A stretch of 40,343 bases of DNA, taken from NCBI GenBank assembly GCA_023653075.1, contig JAMNXQ010000018.1:1-40343 (forward strand), given 5' to 3'. Source of the stretch: Algoriphagus sp. (GTDB taxonomy: Bacteria; Bacteroidota; Bacteroidia; Cytophagales; Cyclobacteriaceae). The notes beneath the pieces were generated by a model. The model worked only from the letters and a program-made list of their open reading frames with translations. It was not told the DNA's origin and made no database searches. The translations under genes and the position numbers were made by a program. Below, piece after piece: positions 16,524 to 24,399 of this stretch. Positions within the stretch are counted from its first letter, which is position 1. The number at the start of each line of letters is the position of its first letter.

Positions 16524-17858
16524 TTACTTCATTTCTTCTTCTTTTACTTTTTCGGACCAATTGAATCGGTCAGATGGACTAAATTTCCAAGGGGAGAAAC
16601 TCGTTTCCATATTTTGGAACATCGAATTCCACTGCGCTGGAGTGCCTGATTCTTCCATGGCCACATAGCGACGCATCTGTAGGATAATGGAAAGCGGGTC
16701 AATATTTATGGGACAAGCCTCCACACAGGCATTGCAGCTGGTGCAAGCGTTGATCTCTTCTTTGCTGATGTAGTCTCCCAAAAGTGACTTCCCGTCTGCA
16801 AGACCTGGGCCACCCGCATTTAGGCTTTTGCCTACCTCTTCGGCTCGATCGCGGACATCCATCATGATCTTGCGTGGGGAGAGTTTTTTACCCGTCAAAT
16901 TTGCTGGACATTCGGACGTACAGCGACCACACTCGGTACAGGAGTAGGCATTGAGCACGTTCACCCAACTCAGGTCATTGATGTCTTTGGCTCCAAATCT
17001 CCCAATTTCAGCAGGAGCTTCGGTAGGGACCTCAGTAGGTATTCCCAACATCATGTTCACTTCTTGGGTCACCTCAGGCATATTTACCATTTCTCCCTTT
17101 GGCTTTAGATTCGAATACCACGTATTGGGAAAGGCCAAGAAAATATGCAGGTGCTTGGAATAGGTCACGTAAACCGCAAAAGCTAAAATGCCGGCAATGT
17201 GAAACCACCAGGCGAAACGTTCGATAGCCACCAAAGCAGGAGTTGAAAGGCCCTCAAAGAATGGCTGAAGAAAGCTACTGAAGAAAAGCGGGCCAAGAAC
17301 TAGGTAATGTGCGTCTCCTCGGTCAGCCAAAATCTGATCGGTAGCATTCATGGTTAGAATGGCAAACATCAGAATGATTTCGATCACAAGGATCAAATTG
17401 GCATCCAGGGCCGCCCAGCCCTTCAGTTCGGGCTTGGTAAAGCGCTCCACTTTCATCACATTTCTCCGCACCAAAAAAGCCACACAGGACACCAATACCG
17501 CAACGGCTAATAATTCAAATACATTAATCGCTACCGTATACAGTCCTCCTAAGACTGGAGCAAAGAGACGGTGGGTGCCCAATAGTCCGTCAAGTACAAA
17601 CTCCAGCACCTCCAAGTTGATGACCAAAAATCCTACATAAATCAGGGCATGTAAAAATGCGGGCACAAGTCGCTTGAACATTTTTTGCTGACCCAAAGCA
17701 ACAAGCAACATGGCTTTCCACCGATTTTCGGGTTGGTCATTTCGGGTTTCCGCCTTACCGAGCAGGATGTTTCGTCGAAGAAATTGGATCCTTTTAGCCA
17801 AAATAAAGCCCGCAACACCCAGAATTAGGACAAACGCGAGTTGTGGTAAAATGCTCAT
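16524..17858 (-). CDS. membrane-bound 4Fe-4S oxidoreductase (HdrC/NarI-like fusion)
   Basis: A 444-residue protein. The N-terminal 250 residues hold about five to six transmembrane helices with several His residues, resembling the nitrate-reductase gamma-type cytochrome b or quinone module. After a linker come two ferredoxin-type clusters: CTECGRCTSECP at about residue 307 and CTSCNACVEACP at about 361-373, each CxxCxxCxxxCP. This fusion of membrane and ferredoxin modules resembles QmoC, HdrC/HdrE and related complexes that pass electrons between quinones and a CCG-domain partner, which here is the next gene (60 bases downstream). No flavin dehydrogenase subunit is nearby, so the electron donor or acceptor cannot be named. 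Confidence 0.88.
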   Translation of the reverse strand: MSILPQLAFVLILGVAGFILAKRIQFLRRNILLGKAETRNDQPENRWKAMLLVALGQQKMFKRLVPAFLHALIYVGFLVINLEVLEFVLDGLLGTHRLFAPVLGGLYTVAINVFELLAVAVLVSCVAFLVRRNVMKVERFTKPELKGWAALDANLILVIEIILMFAILTMNATDQILADRGDAHYLVLGPLFFSSFLQPFFEGLSTPALVAIERFAWWFHIAGILAFAVYVTYSKHLHIFLAFPNTWYSNLKPKGEMVNMPEVTQEVNMMLGIPTEVPTEAPAEIGRFGAKDINDLSWVNVLNAYSCTECGRCTSECPANLTGKKLSPRKIMMDVRDRAEEVGKSLNAGGPGLADGKSLLGDYISKEEINACTSCNACVEACPINIDPLSIILQMRRYVAMEESGTPAQWNSMFQNMETSFSPWKFSPSDRFNWSEKVKEEEMK

Positions 17859-17914
17859 ATTGATCGGATTAACTAGTTTTTACAAAATTTGGGTCTATTT
17901 TTTCTGAAAAGGAT

Positions 17915-17944
17915 TTGTAGAGAATCCTCATTTTTCTACATTTG
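17915..17944 (+). promoter_or_regulatory. consensus Bacteroidota promoter for tRNA-Phe
   Basis: TTG at 17915-17917, a spacer of exactly 19 bases, and TACATTTG at 17937-17944. This is a full match to the TTG-N19-TAnnTTTG promoter of Bacteroidota. Transcription should begin a few bases before the mature tRNA 5' end at 17961. Confidence 0.85.
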
Positions 17945-17960
17945 CAACACTTAAAAGGAT

Positions 17961-18033
17961 GGTGATATAGCTCAGTTGGTAGAGCATCGGACTGAAAATC
18001 CGTGAGTCGGTGGTTCGAGTCCACTTATCACCA
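17961..18033 (+). tRNA. tRNA-Phe (GAA)
   Basis: A 73-base cloverleaf. The acceptor stem GGTGATA/TATCACC pairs perfectly. The D-arm is GCTC-AGTTGGTA-GAGC. The anticodon arm has loop CTGAAAA with anticodon GAA at 17994-17996 (the outermost stem pair is T-T). The variable loop is GAGTC, the T-arm has loop TTCGAGT, and the discriminator is A. The 3' CCA is not encoded. It stands alone with its own promoter and terminator. Confidence 0.97.
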
Positions 18034-18034
18034 C

Positions 18035-18066
18035 AAACCCGGTCTTCCTAGATCGGGTTTTTTTTT
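18035..18066 (+). terminator. rho-independent terminator after tRNA-Phe
   Basis: Arms ACCCGGTC and GATCGGGT (one G-T pair) around a TTCCTA loop, extended by AA/TT, followed by a run of nine or more T residues. It begins two bases after the mature tRNA end. Confidence 0.85.
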
Positions 18067-18120
18067 GCCCTATTTTTTGCTCCTGAATCAATTGCTTTAC
18101 CCCATTTGTACTGCCAAAAT

Positions 18121-18150
18121 ATAAAATAGTCTGCATGCATACTATTTTAT
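18121..18150. repeat. 30-base perfect-arm inverted repeat
   Basis: Perfect 10-base arms ATAAAATAGT and ACTATTTTAT surround the 10-base centre CTGCATGCAT, itself built on a GCATGC palindrome. It lies 88 bases beyond the tRNA-Phe end and about 600 bases before the next gene. It could be a protein-binding operator or a weak hairpin; no T run typical of a terminator follows directly. Confidence 0.6.
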
Positions 18151-18629
18151 TTTAAAATTTATGAACTAAGCAAGATTCACTAGAAAAAATCAGTCTCTTT
18201 TTCATTGAATCTTCTGACTTTTTTAATTGCTAGTAGTCTGGCCCGTATCTCTAAAGTTTTTGTACATCTACTTAACTAAAAAATAGGTAAACCTTCCCTG
18301 ATCAACTCCAGAAAGAAGTAAAATTCCACCCCAACTTGTGAGTAAAACCAAAAAGAACTAGAAGTTTTTAAAAAAAATAAGATGTTTTTTCTTCCCATTC
18401 AATCGATTTCCAAAGGGATAAAATAAATCTTATTTTCCAAATTTTATTTGGTTTTGGATCATTATATTAACTATTTATTTAGTCTCAATCCATCAAATCC
18501 AAATTTGATTCTATCTGCAATCGTTCGCGAACCATTTTTATGTTTTTTGCAATTTTTAATGTATTTCATTGTCTTTTTTATTATTTTTTATTATTTTTTT
18601 GAAACTTTTTCATTTTTATCGCCGTTTAG

Positions 18630-18637
18630 TATCTTTG
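18630..18637 (+). promoter_or_regulatory. putative -7 promoter element for the small exported protein
   Basis: TATCTTTG matches TAnnTTTG exactly, and a TTT stands 19 bases upstream where TTG is expected. Transcription would start near 18642, leaving a leader of about 105 bases before the ATG at 18747. Confidence 0.6.
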
Positions 18638-18746
18638 TAAGGCAATTCGATGTGCACCGAATCGCCAGTAACCCAAAATATCCTCCCTGTTGGAATGCAT
18701 CCATCCAGTGGTTACACAAATTCAAACCTATTAAACCAACTAAATC

Positions 18747-19313
18747 ATGAAAAAATTATTTATCCTGCTATTCGTTGCCGGGATGGCAACAGCAGCAATC
18801 GCAAACACAGAAAATCAGGTGGAAATCAGACAGACTGAAACCTCAAAGGTAGTAGTAACAGTACCTGCTTCCCCTCAAGGAGGAGTAACTGTTCGAATCC
18901 TGGATGGAGACAAGCGCTTGGTCCTTCGTGATCGAATCAATGCCCCCGAAGCTTTCGCAAAAAGATATGATTTGGCCTCACTTCCTAAAGGAGAATATTC
19001 CATTGAAGTGTCCGATGCGCAAGGCACCTTACGTACTGCAACTTTCTCTACGCTAGAGAAAGAGCCTAAGACCGTCTTTTCTAGAATGACTCCACTTGGA
19101 CAAAATCAATTCAAACTATTGGTAGCCAACTTGGATGCCAAAGCGGTAACCGTTCAGATTTTCGACGGCAACCAATTGATCCACACGGAACTAGTAGATA
19201 ATCCTCAAGGACTTCACAAGATATATACCATCACCAAGCCTGGCTTCCCTGATGCCATCAGCTTCAGAGTGTCCTCCTCCAACGGATTTTCTTCTTTTGT
19301 AGCATCCAACTAA
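18747..19313 (+). CDS. small exported two-repeat beta-sandwich protein
   Basis: This 188-residue protein has a signal peptide (MKKLFILLFVAGMATAAIA). The mature part contains two related segments of about 55 residues, beginning VTVRILDGDKRL (about residue 47) and VTVQIFDGNQLI (about 133). Each runs through a YDLASLPKGEYSIEVSD-like or KIYTITKPGFP-like strand pair. This resembles the beta-sandwich folds of Bacteroidota secreted proteins such as DUF3244 and type IX sorting domains, but no named family is certain. It has its own promoter with a long leader and its own terminator. Such genes are often highly expressed, but nothing here proves that. Function unknown. Confidence 0.8.
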   Translation: MKKLFILLFVAGMATAAIANTENQVEIRQTETSKVVVTVPASPQGGVTVRILDGDKRLVLRDRINAPEAFAKRYDLASLPKGEYSIEVSDAQGTLRTATFSTLEKEPKTVFSRMTPLGQNQFKLLVANLDAKAVTVQIFDGNQLIHTELVDNPQGLHKIYTITKPGFPDAISFRVSSSNGFSSFVASN

Positions 19314-19334
19314 GCTAAACCAACTGTTGCTACT

Positions 19335-19372
19335 ACCCCGCTAAGTTCTCTTGGCGGGGTTTTATTTTTTTA
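19335..19372 (+). terminator. rho-independent terminator of the small exported protein gene
   Basis: Arms ACCCCGC and GCGGGGT (7 perfect base pairs) around a 12-base loop, followed by TTTTATTTTTTT. It lies 22 bases after the stop codon. The T run on only one side makes it specific for the plus strand. Confidence 0.85.
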
Positions 19373-19942
19373 TTTGTTAAGGATTAGCACCTTTTCGGCG
19401 ACTCTTTTCCCCAAGCCAAATCCCTTGGCCAAAAAAATCGGATCTAGAGTTGCTCCTACAAAGGGCCCTTCTCCCGTGATGGCAGAAGCTCCAAAAGCAG
19501 CCTCTACCTCTTCTCCTCCTAAAACCACCATCCCCTGGATCAGCATGGCTCTCAAAATATCCATCATCACACCCTCCTCACCTATAGAAATACCTCCTCC
19601 TGTCACAAAAGCTGCTCCAAGCTTATCTTTCATTGGCCTTCCTTCAAAAGGCCAGGAATTGATAAACTCCTGCACTGCCGGAGCAATATTCCCATTGTAA
19701 ACCGGGGAACCAACGAGGATGGCTTGGGCATCCAACAGGTTTTGCGGACTTACCTCCCCAATCGGAGCGAGGACTACCTCCACCCCTTCCACTGACCTTG
19801 CTCCCTCCCCAATGGATTCCGCCAACTTTTTGGTACTGCCCGATGGGGAATAATAGGCAATCAAAACCAGGGGTTTATGCTGCCCATACACTGACAGAGA
19901 CAGAAAAAAGAGTACAACAAGCAAAGAAAGAATCCGTCGCAT
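19370..19942 (-). CDS. exported flavodoxin/NAD(P)H-quinone reductase-like protein
   Basis: A 190-residue protein of the flavodoxin-like fold. After an N-terminal signal peptide (MRRILSLLVVLFFLSLSVYGQ), the FMN phosphate loop appears as YYSPSGSTKKLAESI (about residues 30-44). VGSPVYNGN (about 77-85) and the glycine-rich VTGGGISIGEEG (about 113-124) match the other FMN-contact loops of WrbA/NQO-type flavodoxins. The signal peptide is the odd part, because flavodoxins are normally cytoplasmic and FMN must reach the folded protein. Its partner is not evident; the neighbours are a convergent exported protein and the M14 pair. It has its own start and is probably monocistronic. Confidence 0.85.
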   Translation of the reverse strand: MRRILSLLVVLFFLSLSVYGQHKPLVLIAYYSPSGSTKKLAESIGEGARSVEGVEVVLAPIGEVSPQNLLDAQAILVGSPVYNGNIAPAVQEFINSWPFEGRPMKDKLGAAFVTGGGISIGEEGVMMDILRAMLIQGMVVLGGEEVEAAFGASAITGEGPFVGATLDPIFLAKGFGLGKRVAEKVLILNK

Positions 19943-19970
19943 ACGATTTAGTTTAACGCTCCCAATTTGA

Positions 19971-20008
19971 GAAAAAAAATCCCCATCTCAATTACTGAGA
20001 TGGGGATT
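19971..20008 (-). terminator. rho-independent terminator of the M14 gene pair
   Basis: A perfect 13-base inverted repeat (AATCCCCATCTCA and its complement) with a 5-base loop. On the minus strand it is followed by eight T residues. It lies 21 bases beyond the stop of the M14 carboxypeptidase gene and closes the leftward transcript. Confidence 0.9.
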
Positions 20009-20029
20009 AAACCTTGCTTTTCGGCTAAC

Positions 20030-21775
20030 TTACTTCTTCCAGGTAGCCTTTCCGCCCTTGGCAGAATCCACAGTGACACTGTAAGCAGATCCTGAAGAAA
20101 CAATCCATCTTACTTGTACAGCTCCCATTCCAGGAATATTGGCTACCGCCATTTTTTCAGGTGAATTGGTCTGCTCTTTGTACTTTTTCATGTCTGCATC
20201 TTCCACCACAAATCCTGCCACCACCTTAGCTCCAGAAATCGTTACGAAGTCTGGACGCTCGATGCGGTACTTCAAGTCTTGGCTAGCGTGAGTCGGCATC
20301 ATGCGCTCGTTGAAAATCGTAGCGGTTACGGCCTTCAATCCACCCCCTAAATCCTCCTCTTTCACCTCAGTGATGGAAAGCTTTGGCGTATGGTAGGCAT
20401 GGTAAATGGTAAATGCTGCATTGCGATGCGCATCTTGCTCCAAAAGGAATCCAGGGTGCGCACGACCAAAGGTCTTTTTGAAGCCTCCGATCTCTACCGT
20501 TCCAAATTGCGGATGCTTGTATTCTTTGTAGTTGACAAAGGCATCACCAAAAGTCAACAGCTGGTCCACTTTGAGTTGCTCCTCCTGGTTGCCTCGTCCC
20601 GCCTCTTTATTGAAGTACAGGTAAGACACCATGAGTTCGTTGGTGTAGGTGAAAATTCCTCTATTGCCATAAAACCAATCCAGCTCCCCGCCAAATACAG
20701 AGTACAGGTCCTTGTACACCGTCAAGTAACGGTAGCCTGGAATCATTTCTTCTCCCTTCTTTCCAATCGCATCGTAGATTCGGATATCCTCCCGATTGTA
20801 GGTATTGATGTCTTCTTCAGCACCTGGTCCACGAAGGATCATTCCCCCAGAATTGTGGAAACTCTGGGCTCCTGCAATGTTGGAGTGCTTCCAAACAAAT
20901 TCCATCACTGCACGATTTTCAGGTAGCGTAAATGGATAGCGCATGGCTCCTCGTTGGATGTAATCCGGCTGCCAGTTCCAACCCCAATCCCGGTTGGGAT
21001 CGTAGTAGCCAATCCCATCTTCGTTGACTTCACCATCTCCATCGTTATCGACACCTTCTTGACCGAGCATTTCATACTCTCCTACTTGGTCAGGACCTAC
21101 TTGCATCAATCTTCTAGGATCAAGTGGATCTTTGATAAATCTACCCGTTGGAGACTTGCGAATCATCATGGTAATGTGACCATCGCCGTCTAGGTCATCC
21201 ATTCTATCCTCGCCATTTTTGCCATCTCCATCGTTGTCTAGCACGAGCATACCGGAACGAGGTGAACTCGCCGTATTGGGCTCCTTGAAGAAGTTATTTC
21301 TGGCGTCCGGGTTGATGGTTGGGGTAATGTAGAAAGTCTTGTCTTTGAGGAGTTGCTTCACAAATTCATTGTCCGCATGCATCTCGGTCAGGTACCAAGC
21401 GACGTAGAGGGAGAATTCACCCCCCTGTACCTCGTTGGAGTGGATGTTACCATCGATCCACATGGCTGGCTTGTCGGTATCCTTGCCTGTAGCGAAGTCG
21501 GTGATGGTCAGGGTCAAGATATCTCTACCTTCCACCGACTTGCCAATGGATTCGATTTTGGCAAGTTTGGGATGTGCTACTGCGATTTTTTTCATCAAAT
21601 CCCAAAGCCCTTCTGCGCTGTAATAGCGGTTCCAAGCAATCTCCACCTTGGGCTGGTGCGGCGTGCCGATGGCCCGAAAGTAATTTTCTTGTTGTGCACT
21701 TACTTCAAAGGAACTTAGTGATAAAGCTCCCAAAGCCAAGGCAGTTAGCGTATGTTTGATAGTGTTGATCTTCAT
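20030..21775 (-). CDS. exported M14 family zinc carboxypeptidase
   Basis: A 581-residue exported protease with signal peptide (TLTALALGALSLSSFEVSAQ). The metal site of M14 peptidases is complete: GNIHSNE gives ligands His112 and Glu115, and AQSFHNSGG gives the third ligand His307. The catalytic base is Glu380 in TYTNELM. The domain is enlarged by acidic D-rich loops, DNDGDGKNGEDR (residues 180-191), LDGDGH and DNDGDGEVNEDG, that look like calcium-binding sites. The C-terminal 150 residues form a beta-rich region. It is expected to remove C-terminal residues from peptides in the periplasm or outside the cell. It starts 3 bases after the paralogue 21779-23365, so the two are co-transcribed. Confidence 0.93.
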   Translation of the reverse strand: MKINTIKHTLTALALGALSLSSFEVSAQQENYFRAIGTPHQPKVEIAWNRYYSAEGLWDLMKKIAVAHPKLAKIESIGKSVEGRDILTLTITDFATGKDTDKPAMWIDGNIHSNEVQGGEFSLYVAWYLTEMHADNEFVKQLLKDKTFYITPTINPDARNNFFKEPNTASSPRSGMLVLDNDGDGKNGEDRMDDLDGDGHITMMIRKSPTGRFIKDPLDPRRLMQVGPDQVGEYEMLGQEGVDNDGDGEVNEDGIGYYDPNRDWGWNWQPDYIQRGAMRYPFTLPENRAVMEFVWKHSNIAGAQSFHNSGGMILRGPGAEEDINTYNREDIRIYDAIGKKGEEMIPGYRYLTVYKDLYSVFGGELDWFYGNRGIFTYTNELMVSYLYFNKEAGRGNQEEQLKVDQLLTFGDAFVNYKEYKHPQFGTVEIGGFKKTFGRAHPGFLLEQDAHRNAAFTIYHAYHTPKLSITEVKEEDLGGGLKAVTATIFNERMMPTHASQDLKYRIERPDFVTISGAKVVAGFVVEDADMKKYKEQTNSPEKMAVANIPGMGAVQVRWIVSSGSAYSVTVDSAKGGKATWKK

Positions 21776-21778
21776 GGC

Positions 21779-23365
21779 TTAAAATTTTACAGTTTGGGAA
21801 ACAAAACCTGCATGCGGAGCCCCTGCTTTCAGTTGCACCGGACCCTTGCTTCGCACAATCCAGCTAAAGCTTGTTTTTTCAAATGCTCCTAGCGAATCAA
21901 CTAGCTTCACCTTATCTCCTGAAACAAGCTGGTCTGCGGTCACATCAATATCGACCCGAAGCTTACGCAACCAACGAGAGCGAGTGCCCATCTCTGAATG
22001 GGTAGCAAGCGGAGAATTATTAAATAAATCCACCGTCACACGCGTCAATCCATTTCCAATTGCCTCTGTTTTGAGGTTGTGGAATTCCAGTTTGGGCTGC
22101 ATTCCAGCCAGCTTCAAGATAAAATCATTGTGCTGCTTGGCAATTTCTCCTACTTTTTCAAAGGGAGGATTGATCAATAGAAATGGCTTGACACCCCCAA
22201 CTTCTACTTGTTGGTTGGGAAAATCAGGATGTTTTACTGCAGTCCAGGGCACAAAAGTATCCTGCTTCAAGGAATCAGACCAAGCCAAGAAATTAGCTTC
22301 AGCGTTGGTTTTACCCTTGTATTCAGGGTTCCAGTAGGCTGGCGTAGAAAAGCTGTAGCGCGCAAAGTGGAAATAGGCCCATTGGAAAAAATCCCCATCT
22401 GTACCTTGGTTGGTTTGTTGAAAAGCTTTGGCAGGAACCGTTTTGGTGTAGAGTTCAGACACCATAGCATTAGTAGCCTGATCTTTTTCCAAAATAGAAG
22501 TTACTACGCGCTTGCGCGCATCTCCTGCCGAATACTTCAGTGGGGAACTCAAATTATTGGCTGGTGAAAAGGTCACAAAAGCAAAAATATTCCACTGCTC
22601 AAAGAGGTAGTCCAATAGGGCTCTACTCTCGAGTTGAGACACCGCAATATCTCCTGCTAGTGGCTCAAATACGGGAAATTTATAGGTCAAAGATTTATTA
22701 AAGGCAATGCCCTCGGTGAGGTCTTCTGCAAACTTGCCGTCCTTGTCGCTATCTACACTTTCCTTAAAAACCCTGTATTTCCCAGCTTCTCCTTTGGCTC
22801 GGTCTGCTTTTACCAAGACGCGGGCATCTTCTTTGGAAGTCGTCCAGTCCCCCATAGGGTCTGCGACGCGCATCCAGGTAATCATTCCATCTCCATTCAA
22901 GTCGCTGTAGCCATTGTCTCCAGCTACCCCATCACGGTCGTGGTCGATGGCTACGGCATTGCCTCGACGCTCGTACTTCAAGGCATCGTGGTACTGTGCA
23001 TAGGCATCTGGGGAAAGGTTGGGAAATACATAAAAGGTAGTGGCTTCAAGTGCCTTGGCATTTTCTCCAACGAGCTTTTCGGCAAACTGCAGGGCCAATT
23101 CCACGCTAAGGACATGGTATCCTTCTACCCCACCCACTACTGCTATCGCAGGCTTTTGGTCTTTGGCTCCGGTACCGATCTTCAGGGCATAAATTTCCTT
23201 GCCTCCAGCAGTCTTGGTAAGCGTCTTTAACTCTACTGCTGGATTAGCGCTGAGTTTTTGGATGCGTTGAGCGGTCTGACTGAGTGTGGGGTAGTCGCTT
23301 TGGGCAAAAGCATTGCCACAAATCGTTGTCGCCAGCAACAGTCCAAAAAAGAGGTGTTTTCTCAT
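21779..23365 (-). CDS. exported M14-like protein lacking the catalytic metal site
   Basis: A 528-residue exported paralogue of the following gene, with signal peptide (MRKHLFFGLLLATTICGNAFAQ) and the same overall plan including the acidic loops DHDRDG and SDLNGDGMI. Ungapped local comparison with its neighbour shows that the zinc ligands are gone. HSNE has become EGYH (Glu81, His84) and the third ligand His is Ser267 (FVTFSPANN). The region of the catalytic Glu reads YSFSTPAYW. Classical peptidase activity is therefore unlikely. It may be a partner, an inhibitor or a peptide-binding protein for the active enzyme encoded 3 bases downstream. Length and fold look intact, so it is not a decaying gene. 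Confidence 0.88.
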   Translation of the reverse strand: MRKHLFFGLLLATTICGNAFAQSDYPTLSQTAQRIQKLSANPAVELKTLTKTAGGKEIYALKIGTGAKDQKPAIAVVGGVEGYHVLSVELALQFAEKLVGENAKALEATTFYVFPNLSPDAYAQYHDALKYERRGNAVAIDHDRDGVAGDNGYSDLNGDGMITWMRVADPMGDWTTSKEDARVLVKADRAKGEAGKYRVFKESVDSDKDGKFAEDLTEGIAFNKSLTYKFPVFEPLAGDIAVSQLESRALLDYLFEQWNIFAFVTFSPANNLSSPLKYSAGDARKRVVTSILEKDQATNAMVSELYTKTVPAKAFQQTNQGTDGDFFQWAYFHFARYSFSTPAYWNPEYKGKTNAEANFLAWSDSLKQDTFVPWTAVKHPDFPNQQVEVGGVKPFLLINPPFEKVGEIAKQHNDFILKLAGMQPKLEFHNLKTEAIGNGLTRVTVDLFNNSPLATHSEMGTRSRWLRKLRVDIDVTADQLVSGDKVKLVDSLGAFEKTSFSWIVRSKGPVQLKAGAPHAGFVSQTVKF

Positions 23366-23564
23366 ATTGGGTCGTGTTTTTGGAAATATTCAAAGAGTAA
23401 ATGAAGGGAAAGTTTAGGAAAAAAATGGGAATTTGAGTGGAGAGTTTTTCTGATTCTCTAAAATGGAGGTGGAAGGAAGGGGTAGAGGATGAATGGCGAA
23501 GGAGAGAACGGAACTTGCTCCTTTCACAAAAAATGACGTATTTCAGGGCATTAATGCACTAGTC

Positions 23565-24392
23565 ATGTACAGAAAACTTGCCCTCGCCATTGCCTTTTCT
23601 CCACGGATGGAGGCCTTAATTGCCGAAGCTCGAAAATTGATCCAAATTTTTGAGGGGGAATTGATTTTGATCCACGTAGGAACTAAGACTCCGGAGTTGG
23701 AAGCGCAGTTGGCAGAAGTGCTTTCTCGGCATTGTGGGGATCTCCACCGCATCAAAACCTTATGGAAGGAAGGCAAGCCCGCGAAGACCATTTTGAAAAC
23801 CTGCGAGGAAGAAGGGGTAGATCTTTTGGTCTTAGGAGCCTTGAAAAAAGAAGGCTTGCTTACCTATTATGTGGGTTCAGTTGCCAGAAAGGTAATCCGC
23901 AAATCCAAATGCTCCGTATTGACTTTGATTGATCCCAAAATTGAAACCACCCATTTTTCAAAGGTGGTCATCAACGGGACTGAATTGGAAATTACGCCAC
24001 GCGTGATTGCAAGAGGACTAAAATTCTGTCAAGCCGAACAATCCAGCCAGGTGCATATTCTGAATGAAATCAAGATGTATGGTTTCCAGATGGCTACGGC
24101 AGCAGAGGGTACAGAAACAGAGGTGGCCACTACCCGACGCAAATTGGTACAGGATGAAATCCAGTACGTACAAGAAATTTTAGACAAGCTCGACCAAACG
24201 GGCTTGAAAATTAACATCAAGGTAACTGCAGGAAAATGGGCGGTAGAATTGGTCCGTTTTTGTGAATCCATTGAGTCAGACCTCTTAATCATGGGTGTCG
24301 ACCAAGGATTTTCATTTATTGACCGGATATTTCCTCATGACATCGAGGACGTATTGATCGAATTGCCCTGTAATCTGTTAATCGTCAAATAA
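23565..24392 (+). CDS. tandem universal stress protein
   Basis: Two UspA-type domains in one chain, about 275 residues from ATG 23565 (MYRKLALAIAFSPRMEAL). A longer frame from 23493 adds 24 residues of no family character. Domain 1 (about 1-130) keeps the nucleotide-binding pattern LVLGALKKEG...VGSVARKVIRKSKCSVL. In domain 2 (about 135-275) the end reads IMGVDQGFSFIDRIFPHDIE and lacks the GS(V) phosphate contact, so it may not bind ATP. The gene sits 7 bases before a CPA2 antiporter gene and probably modulates it; USP-antiporter pairs are common. Whether 23493 or 23565 is the start is the main uncertainty. Confidence 0.88.
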   Translation: MYRKLALAIAFSPRMEALIAEARKLIQIFEGELILIHVGTKTPELEAQLAEVLSRHCGDLHRIKTLWKEGKPAKTILKTCEEEGVDLLVLGALKKEGLLTYYVGSVARKVIRKSKCSVLTLIDPKIETTHFSKVVINGTELEITPRVIARGLKFCQAEQSSQVHILNEIKMYGFQMATAAEGTETEVATTRRKLVQDEIQYVQEILDKLDQTGLKINIKVTAGKWAVELVRFCESIESDLLIMGVDQGFSFIDRIFPHDIEDVLIELPCNLLIVK

Positions 24393-24399
24393 GCAAGCA

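Larger units (their letters stand above)
18067..18746. other. 680-base AT-rich gene-free stretch
   Basis: No convincing gene is present on either strand. The stretch holds a 30-base inverted repeat (18121-18150), long T- and A-rich runs (about 18350-18620), one promoter-like box (18630-18637) and a leader of about 105 bases before the next gene. In that leader, ATTCG and CGAAT flank a GTGCAC palindrome near 18643-18664, forming a small possible hairpin. A 100-codon frame at 18448-18750 is an artefact of low-complexity T-rich sequence. Base composition is clearly more AT-rich than the surrounding genes. Confidence 0.6.

Noticed and set aside
18448..18750. A 100-codon plus-strand frame rich in Phe, Ile and Tyr
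   Set aside because: It lies in T-rich low-complexity sequence, has no start context, and spans the promoter box at 18630 and the leader of the next gene.
23493..23564. Longer start for the universal stress protein
   Set aside because: The additional 24 residues precede the normal first beta strand of the USP fold; ATG 23565 is favoured though not proven.
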